DNA of 64,000 nt from an uncultured Lachnospiraceae bacterium (GCA_910585005.1 CAJUCN010000007.1:88068-152067), one strand, 5' to 3'; shown: positions 51,172 through 60,882, counted from the stretch's first letter. Numbers and translations: made by a program. The notes: a model not told the origin generated them from the letters alone.

Positions 51172-52371
51172 ATGGAAAATATTATCGATTATGTGAAGAA
51201 GTGGGGAGAGTACAGCCTGTTTGAAAGGCCTTTTAACGAGGTGGATTCTTTGGTTTTATGCCAACTGGTGTACCTGCATTATGGGCAGTTTGTGCCGGGA
51301 TTAGACCGCCGCAGCGCGCCGGTAAGCATCCGAAACATCTATGAACACCCGGACAGGGACAGAATACTGGATGATTATTGGTACCGGGAAAATAATCTGG
51401 AGCTTTTTACGGCGGCAGTTATGTCAAAACGCTTTGGCAGCCTGAAAATGAATTTTTATGTGGATATCATTAATGAACAGGAACAGGCGCAGTTTTCGGC
51501 AATGACATATCTGCTTGAGGATCAGAGCGTATATATTGCATACCGGGGGACGGATGCTACCATCGTGGGGTGGAAGGAGGATTTAAATCTTGCTTTTTCC
51601 AAGCCGCTTCACAGTCAGTCTCTTGCGGTGGAATATATGGAGCGGGTGGCAGGTTTTGTGGCAGGGGATTTTTATACAGGCGGGCATTCCAAAGGTGGAA
51701 ATTTGGCCGTCTATGCCGCAATGAACTGTAAGACGCGGACAAGGGAAAGAATTGTTCAAATCTTTAATAACGACGGGCCGGGGTTCCGGCCTGAGATCAG
51801 GGAACAAGGGCATTATCCTGAGATTACGGGCAAAATGGTTAAATTTATTCCCCGTTCCTCTCTGGTTGGAATGATCTTAGAAGACCAGAAAGACTATACG
51901 CTGGTGGAAAGCCGGGGGGTAGGGATGCTTCAGCATAACACATATAGCTGGAAAATAGAGGAGGATCATTTTATCCGTGCGAAAAATATGGCGGATGGAA
52001 AAATGATGCGGGATGCGGCGTTAAATGAATGGATCTTGTCTCTAACGGACGAGGAAGTCCATGCCTTTGTGGATACGTTGTATGAAGTGGTATCGGCATC
52101 GGAAGCGTCCAATGTTTTTGAATTCGGGGCGGACTGGAAGAAATGCCTCCAGAATATTTTTGAAGCGGCAAAAGAAATTGACGAGACCACCCGTAAGATG
52201 ATCTCAAAGATTCTTTTGGCATTCTTTGAGATCTCCAGTGGAAGGGCTGCCGCCGAGCTGAAGGAAAAGCGCAAAGAGCTGAAAAAGGAAATAAAAGTCC
52301 CCGCCCCAGGAGGTGGGCCGTCTGTTTTGAAGCACCTGAAACGACGGGGAAAAGAGTCCGGTACAAAATAA
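51172..52371 (+). CDS. DUF2974 (Mbeg1-like) alpha/beta-hydrolase
   Basis: 399 residues. VYIAYRGTDATIVGWKEDL and FYTGGHSKGGNLAVYAAMN contain the nucleophile Ser of a lipase-like GxSxG (GHSKG); FNNDGPGF and the later FIPRSSLVGMIL fit the family. A charged C-terminal helix (about 350-399) may bind other proteins or the membrane. Substrate unknown. Starts 18 bases after the DUF3810 gene with AAAGGGAG ahead; probably one operon. Confidence 0.82.
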   Translation: MENIIDYVKKWGEYSLFERPFNEVDSLVLCQLVYLHYGQFVPGLDRRSAPVSIRNIYEHPDRDRILDDYWYRENNLELFTAAVMSKRFGSLKMNFYVDIINEQEQAQFSAMTYLLEDQSVYIAYRGTDATIVGWKEDLNLAFSKPLHSQSLAVEYMERVAGFVAGDFYTGGHSKGGNLAVYAAMNCKTRTRERIVQIFNNDGPGFRPEIREQGHYPEITGKMVKFIPRSSLVGMILEDQKDYTLVESRGVGMLQHNTYSWKIEEDHFIRAKNMADGKMMRDAALNEWILSLTDEEVHAFVDTLYEVVSASEASNVFEFGADWKKCLQNIFEAAKEIDETTRKMISKILLAFFEISSGRAAAELKEKRKELKKEIKVPAPGGGPSVLKHLKRRGKESGTK

Positions 52372-52384
52372 GTTCTTATAGGGC

Positions 52385-53365
52385 CTATGCCCTGGAATAA
52401 TACCATAAATTTTTGATCTGCCCATGTAAGGTCTCAAAGTCCCAGCGCCGGCCGCTGCGTTCCATGCTGTTGGGATCATTGACGAAAAATCCGGTATCAT
52501 CGTAACCGTAAATGACGATAAAGTGCCCTGTTAGAGTAAAATCTCCGGGGCGCATAGAACAGATGATGGGAAAGCCGCGGTCAAGGCAGTATTTCATTTC
52601 CGCTTCATCAAGTCCAAGTTCTGCGGCCCGCAGTCCGTAACTGTACGGGGCGTCTGTCATTAAGGCCCAGGCGGTGCCGGTGCCTTTCATGTAATAGCCG
52701 TTTTTCATGCTATAGGCGGCAAGGGCATCAGGTGTGGCGGAGGGATCCCCTGTGAGGGCAAAGATCACCATAGACAGACAAGTGGGGCCACAGCCGGACA
52801 TCCCGATGTTCATCCCCCCGTAGGGAACATATCCCCAGCGAGTATCCCACTGTAAAAACAAAGGGAAGTTTTGCGTGATTTCTGTTTCCGTGAATCCCCC
52901 TGTAACGGAGCCGTCAGAAGACAGATATCCTTTCACAAATTCTGTCATTTCCGGGTTAAATGCCAGCGCCATAAGCATTTCTTCAGGGTATTCGCTGCGT
53001 TTGGCATAGATCTCCGCAATATCGGTATTTTTCCTGGCAAGGCTTGCCAGCCTGCTTTCTGTTTCTTCATCCTCCAGAAGGTGAAGATCGTCAATAACCA
53101 CCGGCCTGCTTGCACTAACGGGCTGTGCAGTGGGCTTGGGGGCAGGAGGATTGCCGTACACTTCGGTGTAGTCTGTGATGGTGATGACCGGCTTATCGGA
53201 AAAAGATTCTGATGCCAGGCTGGGAAATAAAAATGCCTTGCCAAAACTGGCCAAAGCCCCGACAAATAAACCGGCTAAGATGGCGTTGCGGAAAATATTG
53301 GTATGCTGCTTTTTTTTCTTTTGTCTGGAACGCTGCGTCTTTGTCTTCTTCTGTGTTTTACTCAT
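52385..53365 (-). CDS. Membrane-anchored C39-like cysteine peptidase
   Basis: 326 residues. Very basic N-terminus (KTQRSRQKKKKQ), one anchor (about 26-46), a Pro-rich linker, then a papain-like C39_2 domain with the catalytic Cys in MSGCGPTCLSMV, His in GHFIVIYGYDD and Asp in NDPNS. Other proteins of this kind act outside the cell. It has no ABC transporter attached. Convergent with the DUF2974 gene (13 bases between stops). Confidence 0.84.
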   Translation of the reverse strand: MSKTQKKTKTQRSRQKKKKQHTNIFRNAILAGLFVGALASFGKAFLFPSLASESFSDKPVITITDYTEVYGNPPAPKPTAQPVSASRPVVIDDLHLLEDEETESRLASLARKNTDIAEIYAKRSEYPEEMLMALAFNPEMTEFVKGYLSSDGSVTGGFTETEITQNFPLFLQWDTRWGYVPYGGMNIGMSGCGPTCLSMVIFALTGDPSATPDALAAYSMKNGYYMKGTGTAWALMTDAPYSYGLRAAELGLDEAEMKYCLDRGFPIICSMRPGDFTLTGHFIVIYGYDDTGFFVNDPNSMERSGRRWDFETLHGQIKNLWYYSRA

Positions 53366-53473
53366 GATGAAAAGCCTTTCTGTATACTGCTTATCAGGAT
53401 AGCATATTTTTCTCCAAAAATTCTTTAATTTTTCTTAAAAATTTCTGTAAACGGAAGGGAACTTTCATTTTTC

Positions 53474-53501
53474 TTGAAAAATGGCTTTATTTATGTATAA
53501 T
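53474..53501 (+). promoter_or_regulatory. Promoter of the ABC-F gene
   Basis: TTGAAA (53474-53479), 16-base spacer, TATAAT (53496-53501). Confidence 0.7.
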
Positions 53502-53542
53502 TATAGAAGTGGCTTTTAAACTGGAAAACAAGGAGTAAAATT

Positions 53543-55180
53543 ATGATCAGTGCAAATAATGTAACATACAGAGTGGGGAAAAAGGCGCTTTTTGAAGACG
53601 TAAATATTAAATTTACGGAAGGCAACTGTTATGGGCTTATTGGGGCCAACGGTGCAGGGAAGTCTACCTTTTTGAAAATTTTATCCGGTCAGCTTGAGAC
53701 CACGAACGGCGATATTGTGATGACTCCTGGCCAGAGGCTTTCAGTCCTTGAACAGGATCATTTTAAGTATGATCTTTATCCGGTCATGGATGTGGTGATT
53801 ATGGGAAATGAACGCCTTTACCAGATCATGAAGGAAAAGGATGCTATCTATGCCAAAGAAGATTTTACGGACGAGGATGGAATCCGTGCCAGTGAGCTGG
53901 AAGGGGAATTTGCAGAGATGGACGGCTGGGAAGCAGAGTCCAATGCAGCAATGCTGTTAAATGGCCTGGGAATTGATACTGCGCTTCATTATAATGAAAT
54001 GAAAGATTTAAATGGCAATGAAAAGGTTAAGGTGCTTCTGGCCAAAGCGCTTTTTGGAAATCCGGATATTTTACTTTTGGATGAGCCGACCAACCATTTG
54101 GATTTGGATGCAATTGCCTGGCTGGAAGAATTTTTGATTAATTTTGAAAATACGGTGATCGTGGTATCCCATGACCGTTATTTCTTAAATAAAGTATGTA
54201 CCCATACTGCTGATATCGATTATGGGAAGATCCAGCTTTATGCGGGGAATTATGACTTTTGGTATGAGTCCAGCCAGCTTCTTATTAAGCAAATGAAGGA
54301 AGCCAATAAGAAGAAAGAAGAAAAGATCAAAGAACTGCAGGAATTTATATCCCGCTTTTCGGCCAATGCGTCTAAGTCCAAACAGGCAACTTCCAGAAAG
54401 CGCGCTTTGGAAAAGATTGAACTGGATGAGATCAAACCTTCCAGCAGGAAATACCCCTACATTGATTTTCGGCCGGAGAGGGAGATTGGAAATGAAGTCC
54501 TGACGGTGGAAGGGATCTCCAAGACGATCAACGGGGAAAAAGTGCTGGACAATATTTCCTTTATTTTGGGGCATGATGATAAAGTAGCATTTGTGGGCAG
54601 CAATGAGATTGCTAAAACTACATTATTCCAGATCCTTACCGGAGAAATGGAGCCGGATGAAGGCAGCTATAAGTGGGGCGTTACCACTTCCCAGGCGTAT
54701 TTCCCGAAGGATAATACGGAAGAGTTTGACAATGACATGACCATTGTGGACTGGCTTACCGGCTATTCCCCTGTAAAAGATGTGACCTATGTGCGCGGCT
54801 TTTTAGGCAGGATGCTGTTTGCAGGTGAGGATGGAGTAAAGAAAGTAAGAATACTTTCCGGAGGAGAGAAGGTACGCTGTTTGTTATCAAAGATGATGAT
54901 CAGCGGGGCAAACTGCCTGGTCTTGGATGAGCCGACCAACCATTTGGATATGGAGTCTATTACGGCGCTGAACAACGGGCTGATCAAATTCCCGGGGGTT
55001 GCTGTTTTTTCCTGCCACGATCATCAGTTTGTTCAGACTACGGCAAACCGGATCATGGAGATCCTTCCGGATGGCACACTGGTGGATAAGATCACAACCT
55101 ATGACGAATATCTGGAAAGTGATGAGATGGCAAGAAAGCGTACTGTTTATACGAAACAGGCTGAGGAAGATGATAATTGA
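53543..55180 (+). CDS. ABC-F family ATPase (YkpA/YbiT-like)
   Basis: 545 residues with two ATPase domains and no membrane part. Domain 1: GANGAGKST (about 34-42), LDEPTNHLDLD. The linker (about 240-300) is the positively charged P-site tRNA interaction motif. Domain 2: GSNEIAKTT (352-360) in place of the usual GxNGxGKT, then LSGGEKVRCLLSKM and LDEPTNHLDME. Works on ribosomes; antibiotic-resistance ABC-F proteins have longer linkers, so a housekeeping role is more likely. AAGGAG ahead of the start. Confidence 0.92.
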   Translation: MISANNVTYRVGKKALFEDVNIKFTEGNCYGLIGANGAGKSTFLKILSGQLETTNGDIVMTPGQRLSVLEQDHFKYDLYPVMDVVIMGNERLYQIMKEKDAIYAKEDFTDEDGIRASELEGEFAEMDGWEAESNAAMLLNGLGIDTALHYNEMKDLNGNEKVKVLLAKALFGNPDILLLDEPTNHLDLDAIAWLEEFLINFENTVIVVSHDRYFLNKVCTHTADIDYGKIQLYAGNYDFWYESSQLLIKQMKEANKKKEEKIKELQEFISRFSANASKSKQATSRKRALEKIELDEIKPSSRKYPYIDFRPEREIGNEVLTVEGISKTINGEKVLDNISFILGHDDKVAFVGSNEIAKTTLFQILTGEMEPDEGSYKWGVTTSQAYFPKDNTEEFDNDMTIVDWLTGYSPVKDVTYVRGFLGRMLFAGEDGVKKVRILSGGEKVRCLLSKMMISGANCLVLDEPTNHLDMESITALNNGLIKFPGVAVFSCHDHQFVQTTANRIMEILPDGTLVDKITTYDEYLESDEMARKRTVYTKQAEEDDN

Positions 55181-55182
55181 CT

Positions 55183-56862
55183 ATGAATATCGTAGACTTA
55201 CACACACATTCCAATAAATCTGACGGAAGTTTGTCCCCTTCTGAGCTGGTGAGTTATGCGGCCCAGAAGGGGCTTTCGGCGATTGCGCTTACGGATCACG
55301 ATACTACGGACGGTATTGATGAGGCAATGATCGCTGCGGAAAAGGAAGGGATTGAACTCATTCCCGGAATTGAGTTTTCTACGGAATACGCGGGAAGGGA
55401 TGTCCATATTGTAGGGCTTTATATTGATTACAACAGTGGGTATTTTAAGAGACGTCTCACCAATTTTGTCAATGGGCGGATCATCAGGAATGAAGAAATG
55501 TGCCGCCGTTTGACGGAACATGGAATGCCGGTTTCTTATGAGGACTTGCTCATGGAGTTTCCCGGTTGTGTGATTACCCGATCTCATTTTGCAGGATACC
55601 TGCTGAATCATGGCTATGTGAAAAGCCGGAAGGAAGCATTTGACCGTTACATTGGTGACAGGGGGCCTTGTTTTGTGCCAAGGAAGAAGATCACGCCTAT
55701 GCGGGCGGTGGAGATCATTTTAAAGGCTGGCGGATTTCCGGTGCTGGCACATCCTGTCCTATATGGAATGGGTGCGGAAAAGCTGGAGCGCCTTGTGGCG
55801 CAGCTTAAGGAAATGGGACTACAGGGAATCGAGGCCGTCTACAGCACATACACTGCTTCTGATGAAAGGGAGATGCGCCGTCTTGCTGATAAATATGATC
55901 TGTGCGTCAGTGGGGGATCGGATTTCCACGGGAAAGCCAAACCCGGACTGGATCTTGCCACAGGATATGGAAAGCTTTTTATCCCGGAAGAGATTTTGGA
56001 TGGCATAAAGGAACGGAGAAGGTGGATGAAAGAGCATGGGGAGCAGTTGAAAGTCCGGAAGATCCTGTTTACGGATCTGGACGGCACTTTGCTTGACGGG
56101 AAGAAACAGATTGGCAGTTATACCAGAAAGGTACTGGAAGACTGGACAAGGGCCGGGCATAAACTGGTGCTGTGTTCAGGAAGGGATATCAACAGTGTGG
56201 GCAGCGTGAAGGAGTATCTGGCGCTTGATTATCCAGGGATGTACCTGGTGGGATATAATGGCGGCCAGATTTATGACTGTGAAAAGGAGGAGACGTTATA
56301 CAAAATTACGCTCTCCATCCCACAGGTTAAGCATATTACCCAGACAGCCTGGGAACTTGGCGTTCATTGCCATACTTATACGGATACCCATATCGTATCG
56401 CCTCAGGATAACGAGCAGTTCCGTTTTTACCGGAGGGTGATCAAGACTCCGGTGATCTATAGCCAGGATGTGACGGCAGTGATGACGGAAGGGGCCTGTA
56501 AATGTATTGCCGTAGAGATTAGGGATCATGAGAAATTGGAAAATCTGCGCCTTAAACTTTTGCCCTGGGCGGAAAAGGAAGGTGTTTCCATGTTGTACTC
56601 TAATCCTAATTATTTGGAATTTTTCCCTGCGGTTTCCGGGAAAGGGGCATCCGTATTAAAACTCTGTGAAATCCTGGGCATCAATCCGTTGTTTAGTGTG
56701 GCGGCCGGGGATGAACAAAACGACCTCTCCATGATCCAGGCAGCAGGTATGGGGATTGCTATGGTGAACGGGAGTGAAGAGGTAAAGATGGCAGCTACGG
56801 TGATCACGACAAAGGACAACGATCATGATGGGCTGGCGGAGGCTTTGGCAGATTTGATCTAA
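55183..56862 (+). CDS. PHP phosphoesterase fused to a Cof-type HAD phosphatase
   Basis: 559 residues. Residues 1-285: PHP domain (DLHTHSNKSDGS, LTDHDTTDGID, GIEFSTEY, GGSDFHGKAKPG), like enzymes that hydrolyse 3',5'-nucleoside bisphosphates or trim RNA. Residues from about 294: HAD-IIB domain with FTDLDGTLLDG (nucleophile Asp), LCSGRD and AAGDEQNDLSMI. Both active sites look complete. ATG 55183 begins two bases after the ABC-F stop. The two domains are usually separate proteins; a joint phosphate-salvage role is inferred. Confidence 0.9.
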   Translation: MNIVDLHTHSNKSDGSLSPSELVSYAAQKGLSAIALTDHDTTDGIDEAMIAAEKEGIELIPGIEFSTEYAGRDVHIVGLYIDYNSGYFKRRLTNFVNGRIIRNEEMCRRLTEHGMPVSYEDLLMEFPGCVITRSHFAGYLLNHGYVKSRKEAFDRYIGDRGPCFVPRKKITPMRAVEIILKAGGFPVLAHPVLYGMGAEKLERLVAQLKEMGLQGIEAVYSTYTASDEREMRRLADKYDLCVSGGSDFHGKAKPGLDLATGYGKLFIPEEILDGIKERRRWMKEHGEQLKVRKILFTDLDGTLLDGKKQIGSYTRKVLEDWTRAGHKLVLCSGRDINSVGSVKEYLALDYPGMYLVGYNGGQIYDCEKEETLYKITLSIPQVKHITQTAWELGVHCHTYTDTHIVSPQDNEQFRFYRRVIKTPVIYSQDVTAVMTEGACKCIAVEIRDHEKLENLRLKLLPWAEKEGVSMLYSNPNYLEFFPAVSGKGASVLKLCEILGINPLFSVAAGDEQNDLSMIQAAGMGIAMVNGSEEVKMAATVITTKDNDHDGLAEALADLI

Positions 56863-57001
56863 GGGCGTTTCGCCTGTCATCTATGGTATCCTGGTTTTAA
56901 TGCAAAAAATATGTAAGAAAAATGAAAATTTTGCTTGCATTATTACGGAACATATAATAAAATAAACAAGTGCGATGCGTAAGGCATCACCCAAAATAGA
57001 C
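56863..57001. promoter_or_regulatory. Promoter region of tRNA-Glu
   Basis: TTGCTT (56931-56936), 16-base spacer, TATAAT (56953-56958). A small GATGC-GTAAG-GCATC hairpin lies between promoter and tRNA. Nothing else seen. Confidence 0.65.
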
Positions 57002-57073
57002 GGCTCGTTGGTCAAGCGGTTAAGACGCCGCCCTCTCACGGCGGAAACAGGGGTTCGATTCCCCTACGAGCTG
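57002..57073 (+). tRNA. tRNA-Glu (anticodon CTC)
   Basis: 72-nt cloverleaf: acceptor GGCTCGT/ACGAGCT (first pair G-U), anticodon stem CCGCC/GGCGG with loop CTCTCAC (CTC at 57035-57037), T arm AGGGG-TTCGATT-CCCCT, G discriminator, no encoded CCA. It reads GAG codons. Confidence 0.93.
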
Positions 57074-57102
57074 CGACTGTTTATAAACAGCCCAACCCTA
57101 AG

Positions 57103-57146
57103 AACGCTGGAAATGCTTATGAGATAGCATTTGTGGCGTTTTTTAT
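57103..57146 (+). terminator. Terminator of tRNA-Glu
   Basis: AACGC...GCGTT with inner AAATGCT/AGCATTT, followed by a run of six T. Confidence 0.82.
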
Positions 57147-57245
57147 TGTCGTATTGGAAAGTTCTTTTTGTTGCAAGATTCTTTGGATCAATGGTAGAAT
57201 GAGATAAAATGATCGTCATGTGCTGGAAGGGAAAGGTGATAACGT

Positions 57246-58649
57246 ATGAAGAAATTTGTTTGCTCAGTTTGTGGATACACTTATGAAGGAGAACAGGCGC
57301 CGGATGCGTGTCCGGTCTGCCATCAACCGGGAGAAAAATTCCGGGAGGAAGCAGTGGGGGAGAAGGCGCTTGGTCAGGAGCTGATTGGTGAAGAGGCGGA
57401 AAAACAGCCGGAAAATCCTTTTGGGGATTTAAGCTATGATAAAAACTATTACCGGACGGATCCGTCCTGCCGTTATATGGAAGAGATCCATCAAATGGCA
57501 GTTACGGGGAAACCTGTCAGCGGCGCAATGGGAACCAGAATGGCAATGCCGGACTGGGATGACATCCTTCTTTTGGGCGCCCAGCTTAATCCGGCGCCTT
57601 TAGATGAAGAGGATCCGGTTTCTACGACGACTGTGATTGGGAAGAATGCGAAAAAGCCTATGATTCTTGATAGCCCGGTGTATATTTCCCATATGTCGTT
57701 TGGGGCATTATCCAGGGAAATCAAGGTAGCCCTTGCCAAAGGAGCGGCAAAGGCAAGGACTGCAATGTGCAGCGGAGAGGGTGGGATCCTTCCGGAGGAG
57801 CAGGCAGCTTCTTACAAATACATATTTGAGTATATTCCTAACAAATATAGTGTGACGGATGAGAACTTAAGAAATGCAGATGCCATAGAAATTAAGATCG
57901 GGCAAGGGACCAAACCGGGAATGGGAGGGCACCTGCCGGGGGAAAAGGTAACCGCAGAAATTGCAGCGCTTCGCGGGAAGAAGCAGGGAGAGGATGTACA
58001 AAGCCCAAGCAAATTTCCGGAACTTCGCACCAAAGAAGATTTGAAGGATATGGTAGGGATGCTCCGCAGCCGTTCTGACGGAAGGCCAATCGGTATTAAG
58101 ATTGCAGCAGGGAGGATCGAAAGAGACTTGGAGTATTGTGTTTATGCAGAGCCGGATTTTATTACGATTGACGGCAGAGGCGGAGCAACCGGATCCAGTC
58201 CGTTGCTGCTGCGGGAGGCAACGACAGTTCCAACGGTTTATGCTTTATACCGGGCAAGGAAATATTTGGATTCTGTGCATTCGGATATTTCGCTTGTGAT
58301 AACAGGCGGGCTCCGGGTGTCTGCTGATGTGGCGAAAGCCCTTGCCATGGGGGCGGATGCTGTGGCAATGGCAAGTGCGGCGCTGATTGCGGCAGCATGC
58401 CAGCAGTACCGGATCTGTGGGTCGGGGAACTGCCCGGTAGGGATCGCAACCCAGGATCCGAAATTAAGAGAAAGATTAAAGGTAGAGCAATCGGCACAAA
58501 GAGTTGCAAATTTCCTGAACGTGACACGGGAAGAGTTAAAGACCTTTGCACGGATTACAGGGCATGATTCCGTCCATGGGCTTGGGGTGGATGACCTGAT
58601 CACGATAAACAGGGAAATTTCGGAATATACCAATATCCGTCATGCATAA
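57246..58649 (+). CDS. Rubredoxin-fused glutamate synthase-like FMN protein
   Basis: 467 residues. Residues 1-35 are rubredoxin-like with four Cys (FVCSVCGYTY and CPVC). The rest is the FMN/Fe-S domain of glutamate synthase large subunit: MILDSPVYISHMSFGALS, CSGEGGILPEE, IKIGQGTKPGMGGHLPGEKV, TIDGRGGATGSSP, and a Cys cluster in CGSGNCPVGIATQD (3Fe-4S type). No glutamine amidotransferase domain, so it likely uses ammonia or a separate partner, with electrons from the rubredoxin part. AAAGGTG ahead of the start. Confidence 0.88.
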   Translation: MKKFVCSVCGYTYEGEQAPDACPVCHQPGEKFREEAVGEKALGQELIGEEAEKQPENPFGDLSYDKNYYRTDPSCRYMEEIHQMAVTGKPVSGAMGTRMAMPDWDDILLLGAQLNPAPLDEEDPVSTTTVIGKNAKKPMILDSPVYISHMSFGALSREIKVALAKGAAKARTAMCSGEGGILPEEQAASYKYIFEYIPNKYSVTDENLRNADAIEIKIGQGTKPGMGGHLPGEKVTAEIAALRGKKQGEDVQSPSKFPELRTKEDLKDMVGMLRSRSDGRPIGIKIAAGRIERDLEYCVYAEPDFITIDGRGGATGSSPLLLREATTVPTVYALYRARKYLDSVHSDISLVITGGLRVSADVAKALAMGADAVAMASAALIAAACQQYRICGSGNCPVGIATQDPKLRERLKVEQSAQRVANFLNVTREELKTFARITGHDSVHGLGVDDLITINREISEYTNIRHA

Positions 58650-58690
58650 TTGAAGGCAGCAGGTTTGGGAAACCTGCGAAGGGGGAACAG

Positions 58691-60004
58691 ATGAAACTGA
58701 ATTATAAAAGAACATTTTTTATCGGATTGGCATTTTTATCCATATCGGCCTTTTGGCAGATGTATGACAATATTATTCCGCTGATTCTGCAAAATACCTT
58801 TGGGCTGGGGGAGACGCTTACCGGGGCGTTGATGGCAGCCGATAATGTGCTTGCGCTGTTCCTGCTGCCTATATTTGGGGCATTGTCCGACAGATTGGAA
58901 ACGGGATTTGGGAAGAGAATGCCCTTTATAACAGCAGGAACCATTTTGGCAGTGATGTTCATGCTTGTTTTACCTGTAGCAGACAGAGGCAGGAACTTAA
59001 TGTTGTTTATTGTGGCGTTGTTTGCACTGCTTGTATCTATGGGGCTGTACCGGTCCCCGGCAGTGGCGCTGATGCCGGACTTGACGCCTAACAAATTAAG
59101 AAGTAAGGGAAATGCAGTGATCAACCTGATGGGGGCTGTGGGCGGCGTCTATACCCTTATCATGATTAAATTCCTGGTGGGAAAAGGGGACAGGCCCGAC
59201 TATATGCCGCTTTTTGCCAGTGTGGCGGCATTGATGGCGGTTTCTGTAGGGGTTCTTATCATTACCATTAAGGAAAAGAAAGTAAAGGAGAAGGTGGCAG
59301 AAGAGGTTAGGGAGTACGAGGAGAGGGAAGGCGTCATTGCAATGAGTGAGGACCGGGAGGAGCAGGCAAAGGAATCGGGAAAACACGCCATGCCTTCGGA
59401 GGTGAAACGCAGCATGATCTTCCTGCTGGCATCTATTTTCTTTTGGTTTACAGCATATAACGCGGTAACCACTGCTTTTTCCAGATATACAAAGGTGGTA
59501 TGGCATCTGGAAGGGGGCGGTTTTGCAGACTGTCTGATGGTGGCTACAGTGGCAGCGATCATCAGCTATATTCCTATTGGAAACATTGCAAGCCGGGCAG
59601 GGCGGAAAAAGACTATTATGGGTGGCGTTGTACTGATGAGCCTTTGCTATTTTGCCGCCATTTTTGCAGGGGCATATCATCCGGTGATTAATATTGCATT
59701 TGCATTGATTGGCATTGGGTGGGCGGCGATCAATGTAAATTCTTATCCGATGATCGTGGAGATGAGTAAGGGCTGTGATATTGGGAAGTTTACCGGAACT
59801 TATTACACCTTTTCCATGACAGCCCAGATTTTTACTCCAGTGTTATCAGGGTTTTTGCTTGAGAAGGTGTCTTATAGGACATTGTTCCCTTACGCATTGG
59901 CATTTTCCCTGCTTGCCCTGGTTACGATGACCCAGGTGCATCACGGAGATGCAAGGCCGGACAAAAAGAAAAGTATGCTTGAGCATTTTGATGTGGATGA
60001 CTAA
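58691..60004 (+). CDS. SLC45-type MFS sugar transporter
   Basis: 437 residues, twelve helices with a charged central loop (about 198-235). FWQMYDNIIPLILQNTFGL and GALSDRLETGFGKRMPFI (the RxGxRxP loop of MFS sugar/H symporters) identify it. The substrate is probably a di- or oligosaccharide. GAAGGGGG ahead of ATG 58691. It lies 48 bases before the GDPD gene, possibly co-transcribed. Confidence 0.87.
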   Translation: MKLNYKRTFFIGLAFLSISAFWQMYDNIIPLILQNTFGLGETLTGALMAADNVLALFLLPIFGALSDRLETGFGKRMPFITAGTILAVMFMLVLPVADRGRNLMLFIVALFALLVSMGLYRSPAVALMPDLTPNKLRSKGNAVINLMGAVGGVYTLIMIKFLVGKGDRPDYMPLFASVAALMAVSVGVLIITIKEKKVKEKVAEEVREYEEREGVIAMSEDREEQAKESGKHAMPSEVKRSMIFLLASIFFWFTAYNAVTTAFSRYTKVVWHLEGGGFADCLMVATVAAIISYIPIGNIASRAGRKKTIMGGVVLMSLCYFAAIFAGAYHPVINIAFALIGIGWAAINVNSYPMIVEMSKGCDIGKFTGTYYTFSMTAQIFTPVLSGFLLEKVSYRTLFPYALAFSLLALVTMTQVHHGDARPDKKKSMLEHFDVDD

Positions 60005-60051
60005 AAGGAACGAGTACAAAAGAATTTGATGAAAACGGGTGAGGGGAGCAA

Positions 60052-60882
60052 ATGACAGCACTTTATGTGGTATTTATTGTCCTGGCAGTATTGGCGGTTT
60101 TTTATTTCCTGGCGATCATGCCAAGGCTGGGGCGCAAAAAAGAAAAAGAAAAACTATTGAATGTACATTATGCCCATAGAGGGCTTCATGATAATAGCGG
60201 GGATGCGCCGGAAAACTCTATGGCTGCATTTCAAAAAGCAGTGAAGGCTGGTTATGGGATCGAACTGGATGTACAGCTTACTAAGGATAAAGTGCCGGTA
60301 GTTTTTCATGATTTCACTTTGGAGCGCGTATGTGGGAAAAAAGGAAAAGTTTATGATTATACTTGGGAGGAGCTAAAAGAGTTTAAGCTCTTTGAAAGTG
60401 GGGAAACAATTCCTAAGTTTGCAGATGTGCTTTCTCTAGTGAAGGGGAAGGTGCCGCTTATCGTAGAGCTGAAAGTGGAGTGGATGGAGCTCTATGTCTG
60501 CACGGAGGCGGATGCGCTTTTGCGGAAATACGAAGGCGTATATTGCATTGAATCCTTTAATCCCTTAGCGCTTATGTGGTATAGGAGATATCATAACGAC
60601 GTAATCAGAGGACAGCTTGCCGATGGATTTACCCGGACAGGGGAGTTTAAGGGGCTTTTGTATGTTGTTTTGCAGAACCTTTTACTAAACGGGATGACCA
60701 AACCTGATTTTGTAGCATACAATCATAAATATGCCGGAAATCTTTCCAGAAAGCTTTGCCGGCGTTTGTATGGAAACCTGGCGGTAGCATGGACGATCAA
60801 AAGCCAGGAGGAGATGGAAAAGGCGAAGCGGCAGTTTGATCTTTTTATTTTTGAATCTTTTCTCCCTGACCAAAATTTGTGA
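60052..60882 (+). CDS. Glycerophosphodiester phosphodiesterase
   Basis: 276 residues. One N-terminal helix (about 3-22), then a TIM barrel with the GDPD motifs: HRGLHDNSGDAPENSMAAF (His acid/base, Glu/Asn), ELDVQLTKDKVPVVFHDFTL (metal-binding Glu-Asp, His). Splits lipid headgroup diesters into glycerol-3-phosphate and an alcohol. Being membrane-tethered, it may act on phospholipid or teichoic-acid breakdown products. Confidence 0.9.
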   Translation: MTALYVVFIVLAVLAVFYFLAIMPRLGRKKEKEKLLNVHYAHRGLHDNSGDAPENSMAAFQKAVKAGYGIELDVQLTKDKVPVVFHDFTLERVCGKKGKVYDYTWEELKEFKLFESGETIPKFADVLSLVKGKVPLIVELKVEWMELYVCTEADALLRKYEGVYCIESFNPLALMWYRRYHNDVIRGQLADGFTRTGEFKGLLYVVLQNLLLNGMTKPDFVAYNHKYAGNLSRKLCRRLYGNLAVAWTIKSQEEMEKAKRQFDLFIFESFLPDQNL

